From Rosenbergiella gaditana (GTDB lineage Bacteria; Pseudomonadota; Gammaproteobacteria; Enterobacterales; Enterobacteriaceae): 64,000 nt of DNA. This document shows positions 47,075 through 56,387 of the stretch, piece by piece. Position 1 is the first letter of the stretch. Every line of letters begins with the position of its first letter. The notes under the pieces are model-generated. The model worked only from the letters and a program-made list of their open reading frames with translations. It had not been told where the DNA came from and did no database searches. The stretch lies in contig NZ_JABBFR010000001.1 in the NCBI RefSeq assembly GCF_018494065.1, positions 1 to 64,000 of the forward strand, given 5' to 3'. The position numbers were made by a program, and so were the translations under genes.

Positions 47075-48505
47075 TTAGTCGGAAGAGGTTGAGAATTGTG
47101 ATTTCAAGTACTCTTTGGTCCCATTCATTTGTGCGAGTGTTTTATTTAGTTGCGTGAATTGCGTCTTATACCGCGCCATGGTTGCATCGATACGCGCTTG
47201 TTGTTGGTCATAACGATCCTCTAATTTACCGTAAGCGTCATTCAAGGCATTGACGGCAGAAGTGAGCGTGCCTTTTTGTGAATAGCTATCGCTGAGAATA
47301 TTGTTGAGGGTATTATTGGCTACTGTACTGAAGCCAGTTGTTTTTCCATCGCCTACGAAGAAGTTGTATACGGCTTGCGGAGTAGAGGTTAACGTCGCGG
47401 TAAGTTTATCCTCATCGATATTTAATGTGCCTACACTCCCATCCGCCCCTTTAATAGTGTTCTGGGTAATTCCCAATTCAGCCATAATCGTCAGCGTACC
47501 AGATTGTTTCGTATTTAATACGGCTCGCAACTGATTTTGAATATCGCGTACTGTCCCATTGCCAATCAGTGGGCCATTACTGCTGGTATCTGTCGATAAT
47601 CCACCGCTCCCCGCAAACTTTGTAAGATTGGCGACGACTGACTGTACATTGTTATACGCAGTGACCCATGCTTTGACGTTTTTCACAGTATCTGCCGTGT
47701 TATTTCCGATCTCTAAACGTTCACCTTCAGTGGAGACGGAATTTAACGTTAAGGTCACGCCGTAGGGGGCATCAATAACGGTGTTGGAGGCACTTTGGAC
47801 GTCAATCCCATTCACAGATAATAATGCATCTTGACCTGCTGCGGACTGCTGCATTCCGGTTGATGTCGAAGATCCGTCGTAGCCAATTAATGCCTGCAGT
47901 GCGTCATCGCCGGATACACTTATTTTTATTGTGTTATCAGCACCCGTCTGCTTACCGGTAATGGAGAGATAATACTCCCCGTCGTTAGACTTAATACTGG
48001 TCGCAACGACGCCGGCACCACTTTTATTGATGGCATTAACAATACCGTTTAAGCTGGTGTCACCATCCTCCAGCGCGATGGTCACCGGCTCACCGCTTCC
48101 GGTTGAGAGACTAATTGTTCTGCCTTGCGCACCGGCTGTGCCTAAGGGCTTTTGATTACTGCTAATTTTACTGGAAAGTAAACTTTGTGCGGTGGCCAGT
48201 TGTTTTACATTCACTTGGTAAGAGCCGACACTCGCATTGCTGTTACTCTTGGCGGTGAAAGAGGTGTTGTTACTGACAACACTGGTTGCGTTTAATGCCG
48301 AGACTGTACTTAAATTCTTTGTTGCTTGTTGCAAGGCTTCTAAAGCACTGCGTAACTGACCAAATGCCGATACTTGACTCTTAACTGTTGTTGCTTGTTG
48401 AGTAATTGGCGCTAAGCTCTGTTTTTCGACTGTCTCTAATTTAGTATAGAGAGCATCAAGATCGTAAGCACTACTTCCAATATTTAAATCACTTATCGCT
48501 GACAT
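47075..48505 (-). CDS. fliD: Flagellar cap protein FliD
   Basis: A 476-residue filament cap. N-terminal domain with AISDLNIGSSAYDLDALYTK, VKSQVSAFGQLRSALEALQQ and LATAQSLLSSKI; C-terminal domain with LNDAYGKLEDRYDQQQARID and YKTQFTQLNKTLAQMNGTKE, then YLKSQF. First gene of fliDST, read from a sigma-28 promoter about 35 bases upstream. Confidence 0.95.
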   Translation of the reverse strand: MSAISDLNIGSSAYDLDALYTKLETVEKQSLAPITQQATTVKSQVSAFGQLRSALEALQQATKNLSTVSALNATSVVSNNTSFTAKSNSNASVGSYQVNVKQLATAQSLLSSKISSNQKPLGTAGAQGRTISLSTGSGEPVTIALEDGDTSLNGIVNAINKSGAGVVATSIKSNDGEYYLSITGKQTGADNTIKISVSGDDALQALIGYDGSSTSTGMQQSAAGQDALLSVNGIDVQSASNTVIDAPYGVTLTLNSVSTEGERLEIGNNTADTVKNVKAWVTAYNNVQSVVANLTKFAGSGGLSTDTSSNGPLIGNGTVRDIQNQLRAVLNTKQSGTLTIMAELGITQNTIKGADGSVGTLNIDEDKLTATLTSTPQAVYNFFVGDGKTTGFSTVANNTLNNILSDSYSQKGTLTSAVNALNDAYGKLEDRYDQQQARIDATMARYKTQFTQLNKTLAQMNGTKEYLKSQFSTSSD

Positions 48506-48537
48506 AATTTCCCTTATTTCTTACAGAATGTAAGTCT

Positions 48538-48564
48538 TTATCGGCAATACAGCGAAAAGAGTTA
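48538..48564 (-). promoter_or_regulatory. Sigma-28 promoter of fliDST
   Basis: On the minus strand TAACTCTT - 11 bases - GCCGATAA. The -10 is perfect and the -35 fits at five of eight positions. It ends about 33 bases before the fliD ATG. Confidence 0.85.
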
Positions 48565-48593
48565 GTGGCGATAAATTAATTTTACACTGCTTG

Positions 48594-48620
48594 TAAAGTT
48601 CATTCTTCACCCGCCGATAT
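48594..48620 (+). promoter_or_regulatory. Sigma-28 promoter of fliC
   Basis: TAAAGTTC - 11 bases - GCCGATAT, one mismatch from the FliA consensus in each half, 62 bases before the fliC ATG. Back to back with the fliDST promoter. Confidence 0.95.
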
Positions 48621-48681
48621 TCCCTTTGACCACGTACTGATACGCAGTGCGTACCATTAACTAAGAGCAAAGGAACTGAAT

Positions 48682-49518
48682 ATGGCTGTTATTAATACCA
48701 ACATCATGTCTCTCACCACACAAAATAACCTGAATAAATCACAATCAGCGTTGGGAACGGCGATCGAACGTCTCTCCTCTGGGCTGCGTATTAATAGTGC
48801 TAAAGATGATGCCGCAGGATCTGCTATCGCGAACCGTATGTCTTCTAATATTCGTGGATTAACGCAAGCCTCACGTAATGCGACCGATGGCATTTCACTG
48901 GCGCAAACCGCTGAAGGTGCGCTAAACGAAATGAACTCAAACTTACAACGTATTCGTGAACTGACCGTTCAAGCGAAAAATGGTACTAACAGTGCTGAAG
49001 ACGTCAAGTCTATCCAAGCGGAGGTCGATGCGCGTTTAGCTGAAATTACGCGTATCGGTACGGCAACCACCTTTAACAACATCAAACTGTTCGACAGCTC
49101 ACAAAGCATCAATATTCAAGTAGGTGCTAATGATGATGCCGGAGCAAACGTCATTTCTATTTCACTGAGCGATGATGGATTTAAATCTAGCGAACTGGGC
49201 GCAGCGTTCAGTGTGAGTGGTGATGATGGCAAAGGTGGTGGCGACGCGTCATTAGCAGAAATCGATAAGCGTATTGCTGCGGTTGACTCCGCACGTAGTA
49301 GCTTAGGTGCAATTCAAAACCGTTTTGAATCAACGATTAATAACCTTAACACTACCGTTAATAACTTAAGTGCTTCTCAATCTCGTATTCAAGATGCGGA
49401 TTATGCGACTGAAGTGTCAAGTATGTCTCGTGCACAGATCCTACAACAAGCGGGTACCTCAGTATTAGCGAAAGCCAACCAAGTTCCGCAAACAGTATTG
49501 TCTCTGTTACAAGGCTAA
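48682..49518 (+). CDS. fliC: Flagellin FliC (short form)
   Basis: A 278-residue flagellin. The N-terminal D0/D1 part ([53 protein letters not shown]) and the C-terminal D1/D0 part ([37 protein letters not shown]) are complete. The variable outer D2/D3 domains are almost absent, with only about 40 residues between ([12 protein letters not shown]). E. coli FliC has 498 residues. The filament should be thin and lack the usual antigenic domain. SD AAGGAA precedes the ATG. Confidence 0.96.
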   Translation: MAVINTNIMSLTTQNNLNKSQSALGTAIERLSSGLRINSAKDDAAGSAIANRMSSNIRGLTQASRNATDGISLAQTAEGALNEMNSNLQRIRELTVQAKNGTNSAEDVKSIQAEVDARLAEITRIGTATTFNNIKLFDSSQSINIQVGANDDAGANVISISLSDDGFKSSELGAAFSVSGDDGKGGGDASLAEIDKRIAAVDSARSSLGAIQNRFESTINNLNTTVNNLSASQSRIQDADYATEVSSMSRAQILQQAGTSVLAKANQVPQTVLSLLQG

Positions 49519-49661
49519 TAAACACTGAGTGACGTGTTAACACGTCTAGAAGTATAAGTGCTGACGGCTCGAATTCCTCATGGATTCGGGCCGTTGGTAC
49601 GCCACAACTGCTTAAAAGTTAAGACCTCCTCGTACACAAAATCTTCTTCACAAGCTCATCG

Positions 49662-49688
49662 TAAAACGGTGTTTTTTTCCTGCGATAA
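49662..49688 (+). promoter_or_regulatory. Sigma-28-like promoter upstream of fliA
   Basis: TAAAACGG - 11 bases - TGCGATAA, with the CGATAA core intact, about 62 bases before the fliA start. It would let FliA boost its own synthesis, as known in enteric bacteria. Confidence 0.65.
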
Positions 49689-49749
49689 GAAATGGTTCTT
49701 AGACTCGATAATATCCAGTATGAATAAATTGAGAGATAGGAAATGCACA

Positions 49750-50466
49750 GTGGAGTGTCTATATAATCAAGAAGGGCTGCAGAGCGAGGCGATCGATTGG
49801 CCGCGATATTTACAATTAGTGCGGCATGAGGCCCTAAGACTGCAGGTTCGCCTGCCAGCTAGTGTCGACCTCGACGATTTAATCCAAGCCGGCGCTATGG
49901 GCTTGATGAATGCGATATCGCGATTTGATGTGCAACAAGGTACTGCTTTTACAACCTATGCGGCACAGCGTATTCGGGGAGCGATGCTTGATGAATTGCG
50001 TAATCTTGATTGGGCACCGCGACGAGTCAGACGTGATGCCCGGAGTGTTGCCGCCGCAATCGCTAAAATTGAGCAGCAAACCGGCTGTAATGCGACGGAA
50101 AAAGAGATTATTTCAACGTTGGATATCAGCCAGAAAGAGTATCGCACTATCCTGATGGAGACGAATAATAGCCAGCTCTTTTCGTTAGACAATCTCTATG
50201 AAGATCATAGCGATGCCGCCGACCAATTTTTTGCTGTAATGGAAGACCAGAACCCACTTGATTCACTTATTGATCAAGATTTGCGTCAACAAATTATTGC
50301 GGCGATCTCTTTCCTTCCAGAACGAGAGCAACAGGTTCTCAGTCTTTATTATCAGGATGAGTTGAATTTAAAAGAGATTGGTGCGGCGTTGGGAGTGGGT
50401 GAGTCGCGGGTCAGTCAAATCCATAGTCAAGCGATCAAAAGGCTGAGTAGTCGATTACGCGAATAA
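49750..50466 (+). CDS. fliA: Flagellar sigma factor FliA (sigma-28)
   Basis: A 238-residue sigma factor for class III flagellar genes. Region 2: LVRHEALRLQVRLPASVDLD, DLIQAGAMGLMNAISRFD, FTTYAAQRIRGAMLDELR; region 4: LPEREQQVLSLYYQDELNLK, EIGAALGVGESRVSQIHSQA. The GTG at 49750 (VECLYNQEG) lines up with the start of E. coli FliA (MNSLYTAEG) and gives its length; an ATG at 49720 would add ten residues. AGGA lies eight bases upstream of the GTG. It lies downstream of fliC on the same strand, unlike E. coli where fliAZ precedes; no fliZ follows. Confidence 0.95.
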   Translation: MECLYNQEGLQSEAIDWPRYLQLVRHEALRLQVRLPASVDLDDLIQAGAMGLMNAISRFDVQQGTAFTTYAAQRIRGAMLDELRNLDWAPRRVRRDARSVAAAIAKIEQQTGCNATEKEIISTLDISQKEYRTILMETNNSQLFSLDNLYEDHSDAADQFFAVMEDQNPLDSLIDQDLRQQIIAAISFLPEREQQVLSLYYQDELNLKEIGAALGVGESRVSQIHSQAIKRLSSRLRE

Positions 50467-50490
50467 GCAAGGCATGGGGACATGCCTTGC
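50467..50490 (+). terminator. Terminator after fliA
   Basis: Perfect 10-bp stem GCAAGGCATG / CATGCCTTGC with loop GGGA, followed by TTGTTTATT, immediately after the fliA stop. It faces the 3' end of putA. Confidence 0.9.
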
Positions 50491-50504
50491 TTGTTTATTA
50501 TCGA

Positions 50505-53500
50505 TTAACCAATCGTCATTAAGCTAGCATTTCCCCCTGCTGCAGCCGTATTGATGCTTACTGAACGCTCAAATAAAAAACGCTCCAACGCAATGTTTGT
50601 TTCACCCTGATCATAACTTTGAACGATAGCAATTGGCCCCGAACGTTCGGCGACTTGTTGACACAACGCGGCGAGCTGATCGGTATCTCCATGATAAATG
50701 ACTGCATCGTAGCGATCACTAATGGCCTGTGCGGATAGGTCAACACAGTTACGTACCGCATCCGGTAATGTGGCAAGTAGCTGACGGTGCTCAGTATCAT
50801 CGGGCCACAGCGCACGACTGCTGCAAGCGGTCACGGCAGCTAATTGAATTAACCGATCTGAGGCCTGTTTAGCGATACAGAGTACGCGGGCACGAGGCAG
50901 TAATTGATAGGTGTTACGCTCGCCAGTAGGACCCGGTAACAAGGCTATACGGTTCGATACCGTGGTATCACGATATGTCTCACAAGCTTGCGCTAAGACG
51001 CTATGTTGATTCTGTTCGGCCCACAGCTGTAGTGCACTGACTGGCGCAACATCAGAAGGTTGATCAGCAGTGGAATGGAGCGGTAATCGTGACAGTGTCA
51101 CTTTAGAGGCGTTATTTGGCGCACTCGATAGTAAGCGGGTGAGATAGAGCGGACCACCCGCTTTGGGGCCGGTGCCGGATAATCCTTCGCCGCCAAAAGG
51201 TTGAACGCCGACGACCGCACCGACCATATTCCGGTTTACGTAGAGGTTTCCTGCATGCATACGCTCAGTCGCCAAGCTAATGGTCTCATCGATACGACTG
51301 TGGACACCGAAGGTCAGTCCGTAACCTAATTGATTAATGTCAGACAACAAACGAGATAGATTTTTACTGTTGTAGCGTACCACATGTAACACTGGGCCAA
51401 AGATTTCACGGGTTAACTCTGCAACAGAGTTGAGTTCAATCAATGTCGGACGAACAAAGGTTCCTTGGGAGAGGATGTGAGCGTCGCTCTCTCCATGCCA
51501 GCTGAATTGCGTGACTGTAAAGCCGCGTTGCTGCATATCGTCAATATGGTTGACAATGTTATTACGGGCTTCTTCATCGATTACAGGGCCTATATCTGTG
51601 GTCAGTAATTCCGGATTACCCACACGATACTCTGCCATCGCGCCGCGTAACATTTTTAAAGTATGATCAGCGATATCTTCTTGTAAACAGAGTAAACGTA
51701 AGGCTGAGCAACGTTGACCCGCGCTATCAAAGGCTGAGGCAACAATATCCACCACCACTTGTTCGGTGAGGGCTGATGAGTCGACGACCATTGCGTTAAT
51801 GCCACCGGTTTCGGCGATTAACGGGATGGGACGGCCTTGCGGATCGAGGCGCTGTGCAAGTTGACGTTGTAAGAGGGTGGCGACCGCGGTTGACCCTGTA
51901 AACATCACGCCGCGCGTACGTTTATCTGCGACCAAACGGGCACCGACACGCTCACCATCACCCGGCAGGAATTGTAGAACGCCCCGGGGAATACCGGCTT
52001 CTAATAAGATTGAAACGGCTTGATAGGCAATTAATGGCGTTTGTTCAGCGGGTTTGGCCAGCACGGTATTCCCAGCGGCGAGCGCAGCAGCGACTTGACC
52101 GGTAAAGATTGCCAGTGGAAAATTCCATGGGCTAATACAGACGATGGGGCCAAGAGGACGATGTGTTTCGTTATCGAAATCTTGCGTGACTTGGTCAGCG
52201 TAGTAGGTTAAGAAGTCGACGGCTTCACGGACCTCAGCAATGGCATTTGCATAAGTTTTACCGGCTTCTCTTACTAATAGCCCCATCAATGTTTGTAACT
52301 GGCTTTCCATTAACATTGCGGCACGTTTTAGAATCACCGCACGTTCTTCAGAAGGTGTCGCAAACCAGATAGTACTTGCTTCATGGCTGGCATCCAACGC
52401 TAAATCGACTTGTGCTTCACTGGCGTTAATCACTTCACCCACGATATCTGTTAAGTAAGCAGGGTTACGTACCGGCTGTCCGGCCTCGTTCTCGCTCTCT
52501 ACACCTAGAACCGGTTTAGCGACCCAAGCTTGCGAAGCGGTGGTTAAAAGGGCGCTTGAAAGTGAGGCTAATCGATGCTCATTAGCCATATCTAAGCCTG
52601 ATGAGTTGGCACGGCTGCCATACAAGTCGCGAGGCAGAGGAATACGTGGGTGAGGAAGGCCAACTTGTCCTTCTTCGCGTGTAAAGGTATTAATCGTCGC
52701 AACGGGATCGACGATTAGATCTTCAACACTTAACGATTTATCGGCGACGCGGTTAACAAAGGAGGTGTTCGCGCCATTTTCTAGCAGACGACGGACTAAA
52801 TAAGCGAGCAGGGTTTCGTGGGTGCCGACCGGGGCATAGATCCTGCATGGGCGGTTTAATTTCCCATCGGAAGTTTTTCCAACCACTTGATCATAAAGAG
52901 GCTCACCCATGCCATGCAGGCATTGGAATTCATACTGGCCAGGATAGTAGTTGTTACCGGCTAATTGATAGATCGTCGCTAAGCTGTGCGCATTGTGCGT
53001 GGCGAATTGCGGATAGATCAGATTGGGTGCCGCGAGTAGCTTTCTCGCACAGGCAATGTATGCCGCATCAGTATAAACCTTACGGGTATAAACAGGATAA
53101 TCTTCAAGCCCTTCGACTTGCGCACGTTTGATCTCGCTATCCCAATAGGCCCCTTTCACCAGGCGGATCATTAGGCGGCGTTGACTGCGAGAAGCTAAAT
53201 CGATTAACTCATCAATCACGAATGGACAGCGCTTTTGATAAGCTTGGATCACGAAGCCAATACCGTTCCAGCCAGCGAGTGCGGGTTCAAAACAGAGTTT
53301 CTCTAATAAGTCGAGAGAGAGTTCGAGACGGTCGGCTTCTTCCGCGTCAATATTGATACCAATGTCATACTCGCGTGCTAACAGCGTCAGTGACTTAAGA
53401 ATAGGGTAGAGCTCTTCCATGACTCGGTCATAGTGAGCACGTTGGTAGCGTGGGTGTAGGGCCGAGAGTTTAATAGAGATGCCTGGACCTTCATAAATCC

Positions 53501-54449
53501 CACGACCATTAGACGCTTTACCAATAGCGTGAATCGCTTGTTGGTAGGAGTGTAAATAAGCTTTGGCATCCTCGGCGGTCAGAGCGGCTTCGCCCAGCAT
53601 GTCGTATGAGTAACGGAAACCTTTGTCTTCCAGCTTACGGGCATTGGCTAAGGCTTCGGCAATTGATTCACCGGTCACAAATTGCTCGCCCATTAGGCGC
53701 ATCGCCATATCGATGCCTTTACGAATTAACGGCTCACCGCTTTTACCAATAATACGGTTAAGGGAGCGCGACATATTCACTTCATTATGGGTCGAGACCA
53801 GTTTTCCGGTGACCAACAATCCCCAGGTCGCCGCATTGACAAACATGGAGTTGCTTTGTCCTAGGTGGGAGTACCAATCACCATGGCTAATTTTATCGCG
53901 GATCAGCGCATCACGCGTCGGCTTATCTGGAATACGCAGTAGCGCTTCAGCTAAGCACATCAAGGCGACACCCTCTTGAGACGAGAGGGAGAATTCTTGC
54001 AGAAGGCTTTGCACTAATCCTGAACGGCCACCTTGGTTTTTTTGAGTACGCAGTTTTTCGCTTAAGTGGAGGGCAAGGGCATGGACTTTCTCTGCAACCT
54101 CTGGACTCACTTTCGCTTGTTCAAGCACCATCGGCACCATATCCACTTCTGGACGACGCCATGCGGCGGTCACAGCAGAACGTTTGACGCTTTGTGGAAG
54201 TACGTGTTCGGCGAACTCTAAGAAAGGCTGGTAAGGCGTTGAAACGTCTGCAGTGTCATGGGCAGACGGCTCAGTTGATGAGACGGAAGCAGTAGGATAA
54301 ATGGTTTCACCTGCTTCGACCTGCGCAAGGAGGTTAAAAATAGCCTGTTTAATAAGCCAGTGTGGGGTGCGGTCTATTTTTACCGCTGCACGCTTTAGTC
54401 GTTCGCGGGTTTCTTCATCAAGTTTCACGCCCATCGTGGTGTGTGCCAT
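50505..54449 (-). CDS. putA: Trifunctional proline utilisation protein PutA
   Basis: A 1314-residue protein that oxidises proline to glutamate in two steps and represses the put genes. Residues 1-47 are the ribbon-helix-helix DNA-binding domain (MGVKLDEETRERLKRAAVKI). The FAD-dependent proline dehydrogenase barrel spans about 250-560 (YSYDMLGEAALT, IKLSALHPRYQRA, RLVKGAYWDSEIKRAQ). The P5C dehydrogenase part spans about 640-1110, with GPIVCISPWNFPLAIF, AETGGINAMVVDSSAL and the catalytic Cys in DSAGQRCSALRLL. Length matches E. coli PutA (1320). Divergent from putP across a region with PutA operator hexamers. Confidence 0.96.
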   Translation of the reverse strand: MAHTTMGVKLDEETRERLKRAAVKIDRTPHWLIKQAIFNLLAQVEAGETIYPTASVSSTEPSAHDTADVSTPYQPFLEFAEHVLPQSVKRSAVTAAWRRPEVDMVPMVLEQAKVSPEVAEKVHALALHLSEKLRTQKNQGGRSGLVQSLLQEFSLSSQEGVALMCLAEALLRIPDKPTRDALIRDKISHGDWYSHLGQSNSMFVNAATWGLLVTGKLVSTHNEVNMSRSLNRIIGKSGEPLIRKGIDMAMRLMGEQFVTGESIAEALANARKLEDKGFRYSYDMLGEAALTAEDAKAYLHSYQQAIHAIGKASNGRGIYEGPGISIKLSALHPRYQRAHYDRVMEELYPILKSLTLLAREYDIGINIDAEEADRLELSLDLLEKLCFEPALAGWNGIGFVIQAYQKRCPFVIDELIDLASRSQRRLMIRLVKGAYWDSEIKRAQVEGLEDYPVYTRKVYTDAAYIACARKLLAAPNLIYPQFATHNAHSLATIYQLAGNNYYPGQYEFQCLHGMGEPLYDQVVGKTSDGKLNRPCRIYAPVGTHETLLAYLVRRLLENGANTSFVNRVADKSLSVEDLIVDPVATINTFTREEGQVGLPHPRIPLPRDLYGSRANSSGLDMANEHRLASLSSALLTTASQAWVAKPVLGVESENEAGQPVRNPAYLTDIVGEVINASEAQVDLALDASHEASTIWFATPSEERAVILKRAAMLMESQLQTLMGLLVREAGKTYANAIAEVREAVDFLTYYADQVTQDFDNETHRPLGPIVCISPWNFPLAIFTGQVAAALAAGNTVLAKPAEQTPLIAYQAVSILLEAGIPRGVLQFLPGDGERVGARLVADKRTRGVMFTGSTAVATLLQRQLAQRLDPQGRPIPLIAETGGINAMVVDSSALTEQVVVDIVASAFDSAGQRCSALRLLCLQEDIADHTLKMLRGAMAEYRVGNPELLTTDIGPVIDEEARNNIVNHIDDMQQRGFTVTQFSWHGESDAHILSQGTFVRPTLIELNSVAELTREIFGPVLHVVRYNSKNLSRLLSDINQLGYGLTFGVHSRIDETISLATERMHAGNLYVNRNMVGAVVGVQPFGGEGLSGTGPKAGGPLYLTRLLSSAPNNASKVTLSRLPLHSTADQPSDVAPVSALQLWAEQNQHSVLAQACETYRDTTVSNRIALLPGPTGERNTYQLLPRARVLCIAKQASDRLIQLAAVTACSSRALWPDDTEHRQLLATLPDAVRNCVDLSAQAISDRYDAVIYHGDTDQLAALCQQVAERSGPIAIVQSYDQGETNIALERFLFERSVSINTAAAGGNASLMTIG

Positions 54450-54480
54450 GCCAATTCCTCATCATAGAAGTCAATAAAAG

Positions 54481-54733
54481 GTTGCACCTTGACTATCGCT
54501 TGAGTTGCACCTTTAGCGCAACCCATTTATAGTAAAAAAGTGAACAAAATTAAATAAATGATAATTAGTAGTAGATTTATTTAAAATAAAAGCGCTTCTA
54601 AGTGCGATTTAGTTCAAATAAAACGCTTTGCAGCATAATAAAATTTGATCTAGATCCCTATTTTGTAAATCTTGAAGTGAATCCTCTAGCTTTTATGTTA
54701 AAAGTTTGTATGCGTTGCAACCGGCGGTGCAAC
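54481..54733. promoter_or_regulatory. PutA operator sites between putA and putP
   Basis: The PutA target hexamer GTTGCA occurs at 54481-54486, 54504-54509 and 54714-54719, and inverted (TGCAAC) at 54728-54733. They form two pairs, one near each gene. PutA is known to bind this hexamer in the E. coli put control region and to leave it when proline reduces its flavin. The 380-base gap is otherwise rich in A+T. Confidence 0.85.
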
Positions 54734-54827
54734 TTTTATGCGTTAAAAGGTGGACGGCATCTATAAAAAAAATAATATCTTAATTAGGAAAACTCATTGA
54801 TAATACTAATAAAATAGAGGATTAATC

Positions 54828-56306
54828 ATGGTAAGTACTCCCTTGTTAGTGACGTTCTGTATCTATATTGCAGGAATGTTACTTATCGGTTTTATGGCAT
54901 GGCGGTCGACAAAAAACTTTGACGATTTTATTTTGGGTGGCCGCAGTTTAGGTAGCGTAGTGACCGCATTGTCTGCGGGAGCTTCGGACATGAGTGGCTG
55001 GTTATTAATGGGATTACCTGGGGCGATTTTCCTTTCAGGGATTTCGGAAAGTTGGATAGCCATCGGTTTAGTGCTTGGTGCCTGGGTTAACTGGAAAATT
55101 ATCGCGGGTCGTCTGCGAGTGCAAACTGAACATCACGGTAATGCTTTAACCCTTCCTGATTATTTCACTCACCGTTTTGAAGATCGCAGTAAAATTTTAC
55201 GTGTGATTTCAGCCCTGATCATTCTCGTCTTTTTCACCATCTACTGTTCTTCAGGGATCGTCGCGGGTGCCCGACTTTTTGAAAGTACCTTCGGTATGGA
55301 CTACACCACTGCTTTATGGGCGGGTGCCGCAGCAACTATCGCTTATACCTTTCTTGGCGGCTTTTTGGCGGTCAGTTGGACGGATACCGTACAAGCCAGC
55401 TTAATGATTTTCGCGCTGATTTTAACTCCGGTTATGGTCATTATGGCGGTCGGTGGCGTGGACACTTCGATAGAGGTGATCCGCCAAATTGATCCGCAGC
55501 GTTTGAATATCTTCAATAATCTTAGCGTGGTTGCCATTATCTCATTACTGGGGTGGGGCTTAGGCTATTTTGGCCAGCCTCATATTTTAGCGCGCTTTAT
55601 GGCCGCAGATTCTCACCACTCTATGCACAGCGCTCGTCGTATTGGCATGACGTGGATGATCCTCTGCTTGGTAGGAACGGTAGCGGTCGGTTTCTTCGGC
55701 ATTGCCTACTTTGCTGATAACCCCTCACAAGCAGCAGAAGTCAACGGTAACAGTGAGCGTATTTTCATTGAGTTAACGCGTATTCTGTTCAACCCTTGGA
55801 TCGCCGGTATTTTGCTTTCCGCTATTTTAGCTGCAGTGATGTCAACATTGAGTTGCCAACTATTAGTGTGTTCAAGTGCATTAACGGAAGACTTCTATAA
55901 AGGCTTTATCCGTAAGAATGCGGGACAGCTCGAGAAAGTATGGGTTGGGCGTCTAATGGTACTGATTGTTGCCCTTATCGCGATAGCCTTAGCCAGTAAC
56001 CCTGACAACAAGGTGCTTAGACTGGTTAGCTATGCTTGGGCAGGATTTGGCGCTGCATTTGGGCCAGTGATTCTACTTAGTGTCTGTTGGTCAGGGATGA
56101 GCCGTAACGGGGCATTGGTCGGCATGATTGTCGGGACACTCACTGTGATCATTTGGAAACAGTTCGCGTGGTTTGGTCTCTATGAAATTATTCCAGGCTT
56201 CCTGTTCGCGACTGTCGCCATCGTCCTCGTCAGTTTATGTGGTAAGGGCCCTTCACAGCAAGTGCGTGACCGTTTTCATCATGCCAATCAAGAGTATTTA
56301 AAATAA
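54828..56306 (+). CDS. putP: Sodium/proline symporter PutP
   Basis: A 492-residue SSS-family transporter with thirteen membrane segments. Motifs: RSTKNFDDFILGGRSLGSVV, LSAGASDMSGWLLMGLPGAI (Na+/proline site), FLGGFLAVSWTDTVQA and ILSAILAAVMSTLSCQLLVC. It imports proline for PutA. Length is slightly under E. coli PutP (502). Regulated from the shared operator region. Confidence 0.96.
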   Translation: MVSTPLLVTFCIYIAGMLLIGFMAWRSTKNFDDFILGGRSLGSVVTALSAGASDMSGWLLMGLPGAIFLSGISESWIAIGLVLGAWVNWKIIAGRLRVQTEHHGNALTLPDYFTHRFEDRSKILRVISALIILVFFTIYCSSGIVAGARLFESTFGMDYTTALWAGAAATIAYTFLGGFLAVSWTDTVQASLMIFALILTPVMVIMAVGGVDTSIEVIRQIDPQRLNIFNNLSVVAIISLLGWGLGYFGQPHILARFMAADSHHSMHSARRIGMTWMILCLVGTVAVGFFGIAYFADNPSQAAEVNGNSERIFIELTRILFNPWIAGILLSAILAAVMSTLSCQLLVCSSALTEDFYKGFIRKNAGQLEKVWVGRLMVLIVALIAIALASNPDNKVLRLVSYAWAGFGAAFGPVILLSVCWSGMSRNGALVGMIVGTLTVIIWKQFAWFGLYEIIPGFLFATVAIVLVSLCGKGPSQQVRDRFHHANQEYLK

Positions 56307-56315
56307 CTCTTAGTC

Positions 56316-56345
56316 ACCGCTTTCGAGACATGTGTCGAAAGCGGT
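56316..56345. terminator. Terminator between putP and efeB
   Basis: ACCGCTTTCGA / TCGAAAGCGGT stem of 11 bp with an 8-base loop, just after the putP stop. A second hairpin, CTGATGAGC / GCTCATCAG, follows at about 56350-56375 and could serve the convergent efe operon. Confidence 0.8.
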
Positions 56346-56387
56346 TATCTGATGAGCAGGTTAGTGCTCATCAGCTATTACCTCGTA

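Noticed and set aside
49561..49596. Hairpin after fliC (GACGGCTCGAAT / ATTCGGGCCGTT)
   Set aside because: The stem is good but no T run follows, so I do not call it an intrinsic terminator; transcription may continue into fliA.
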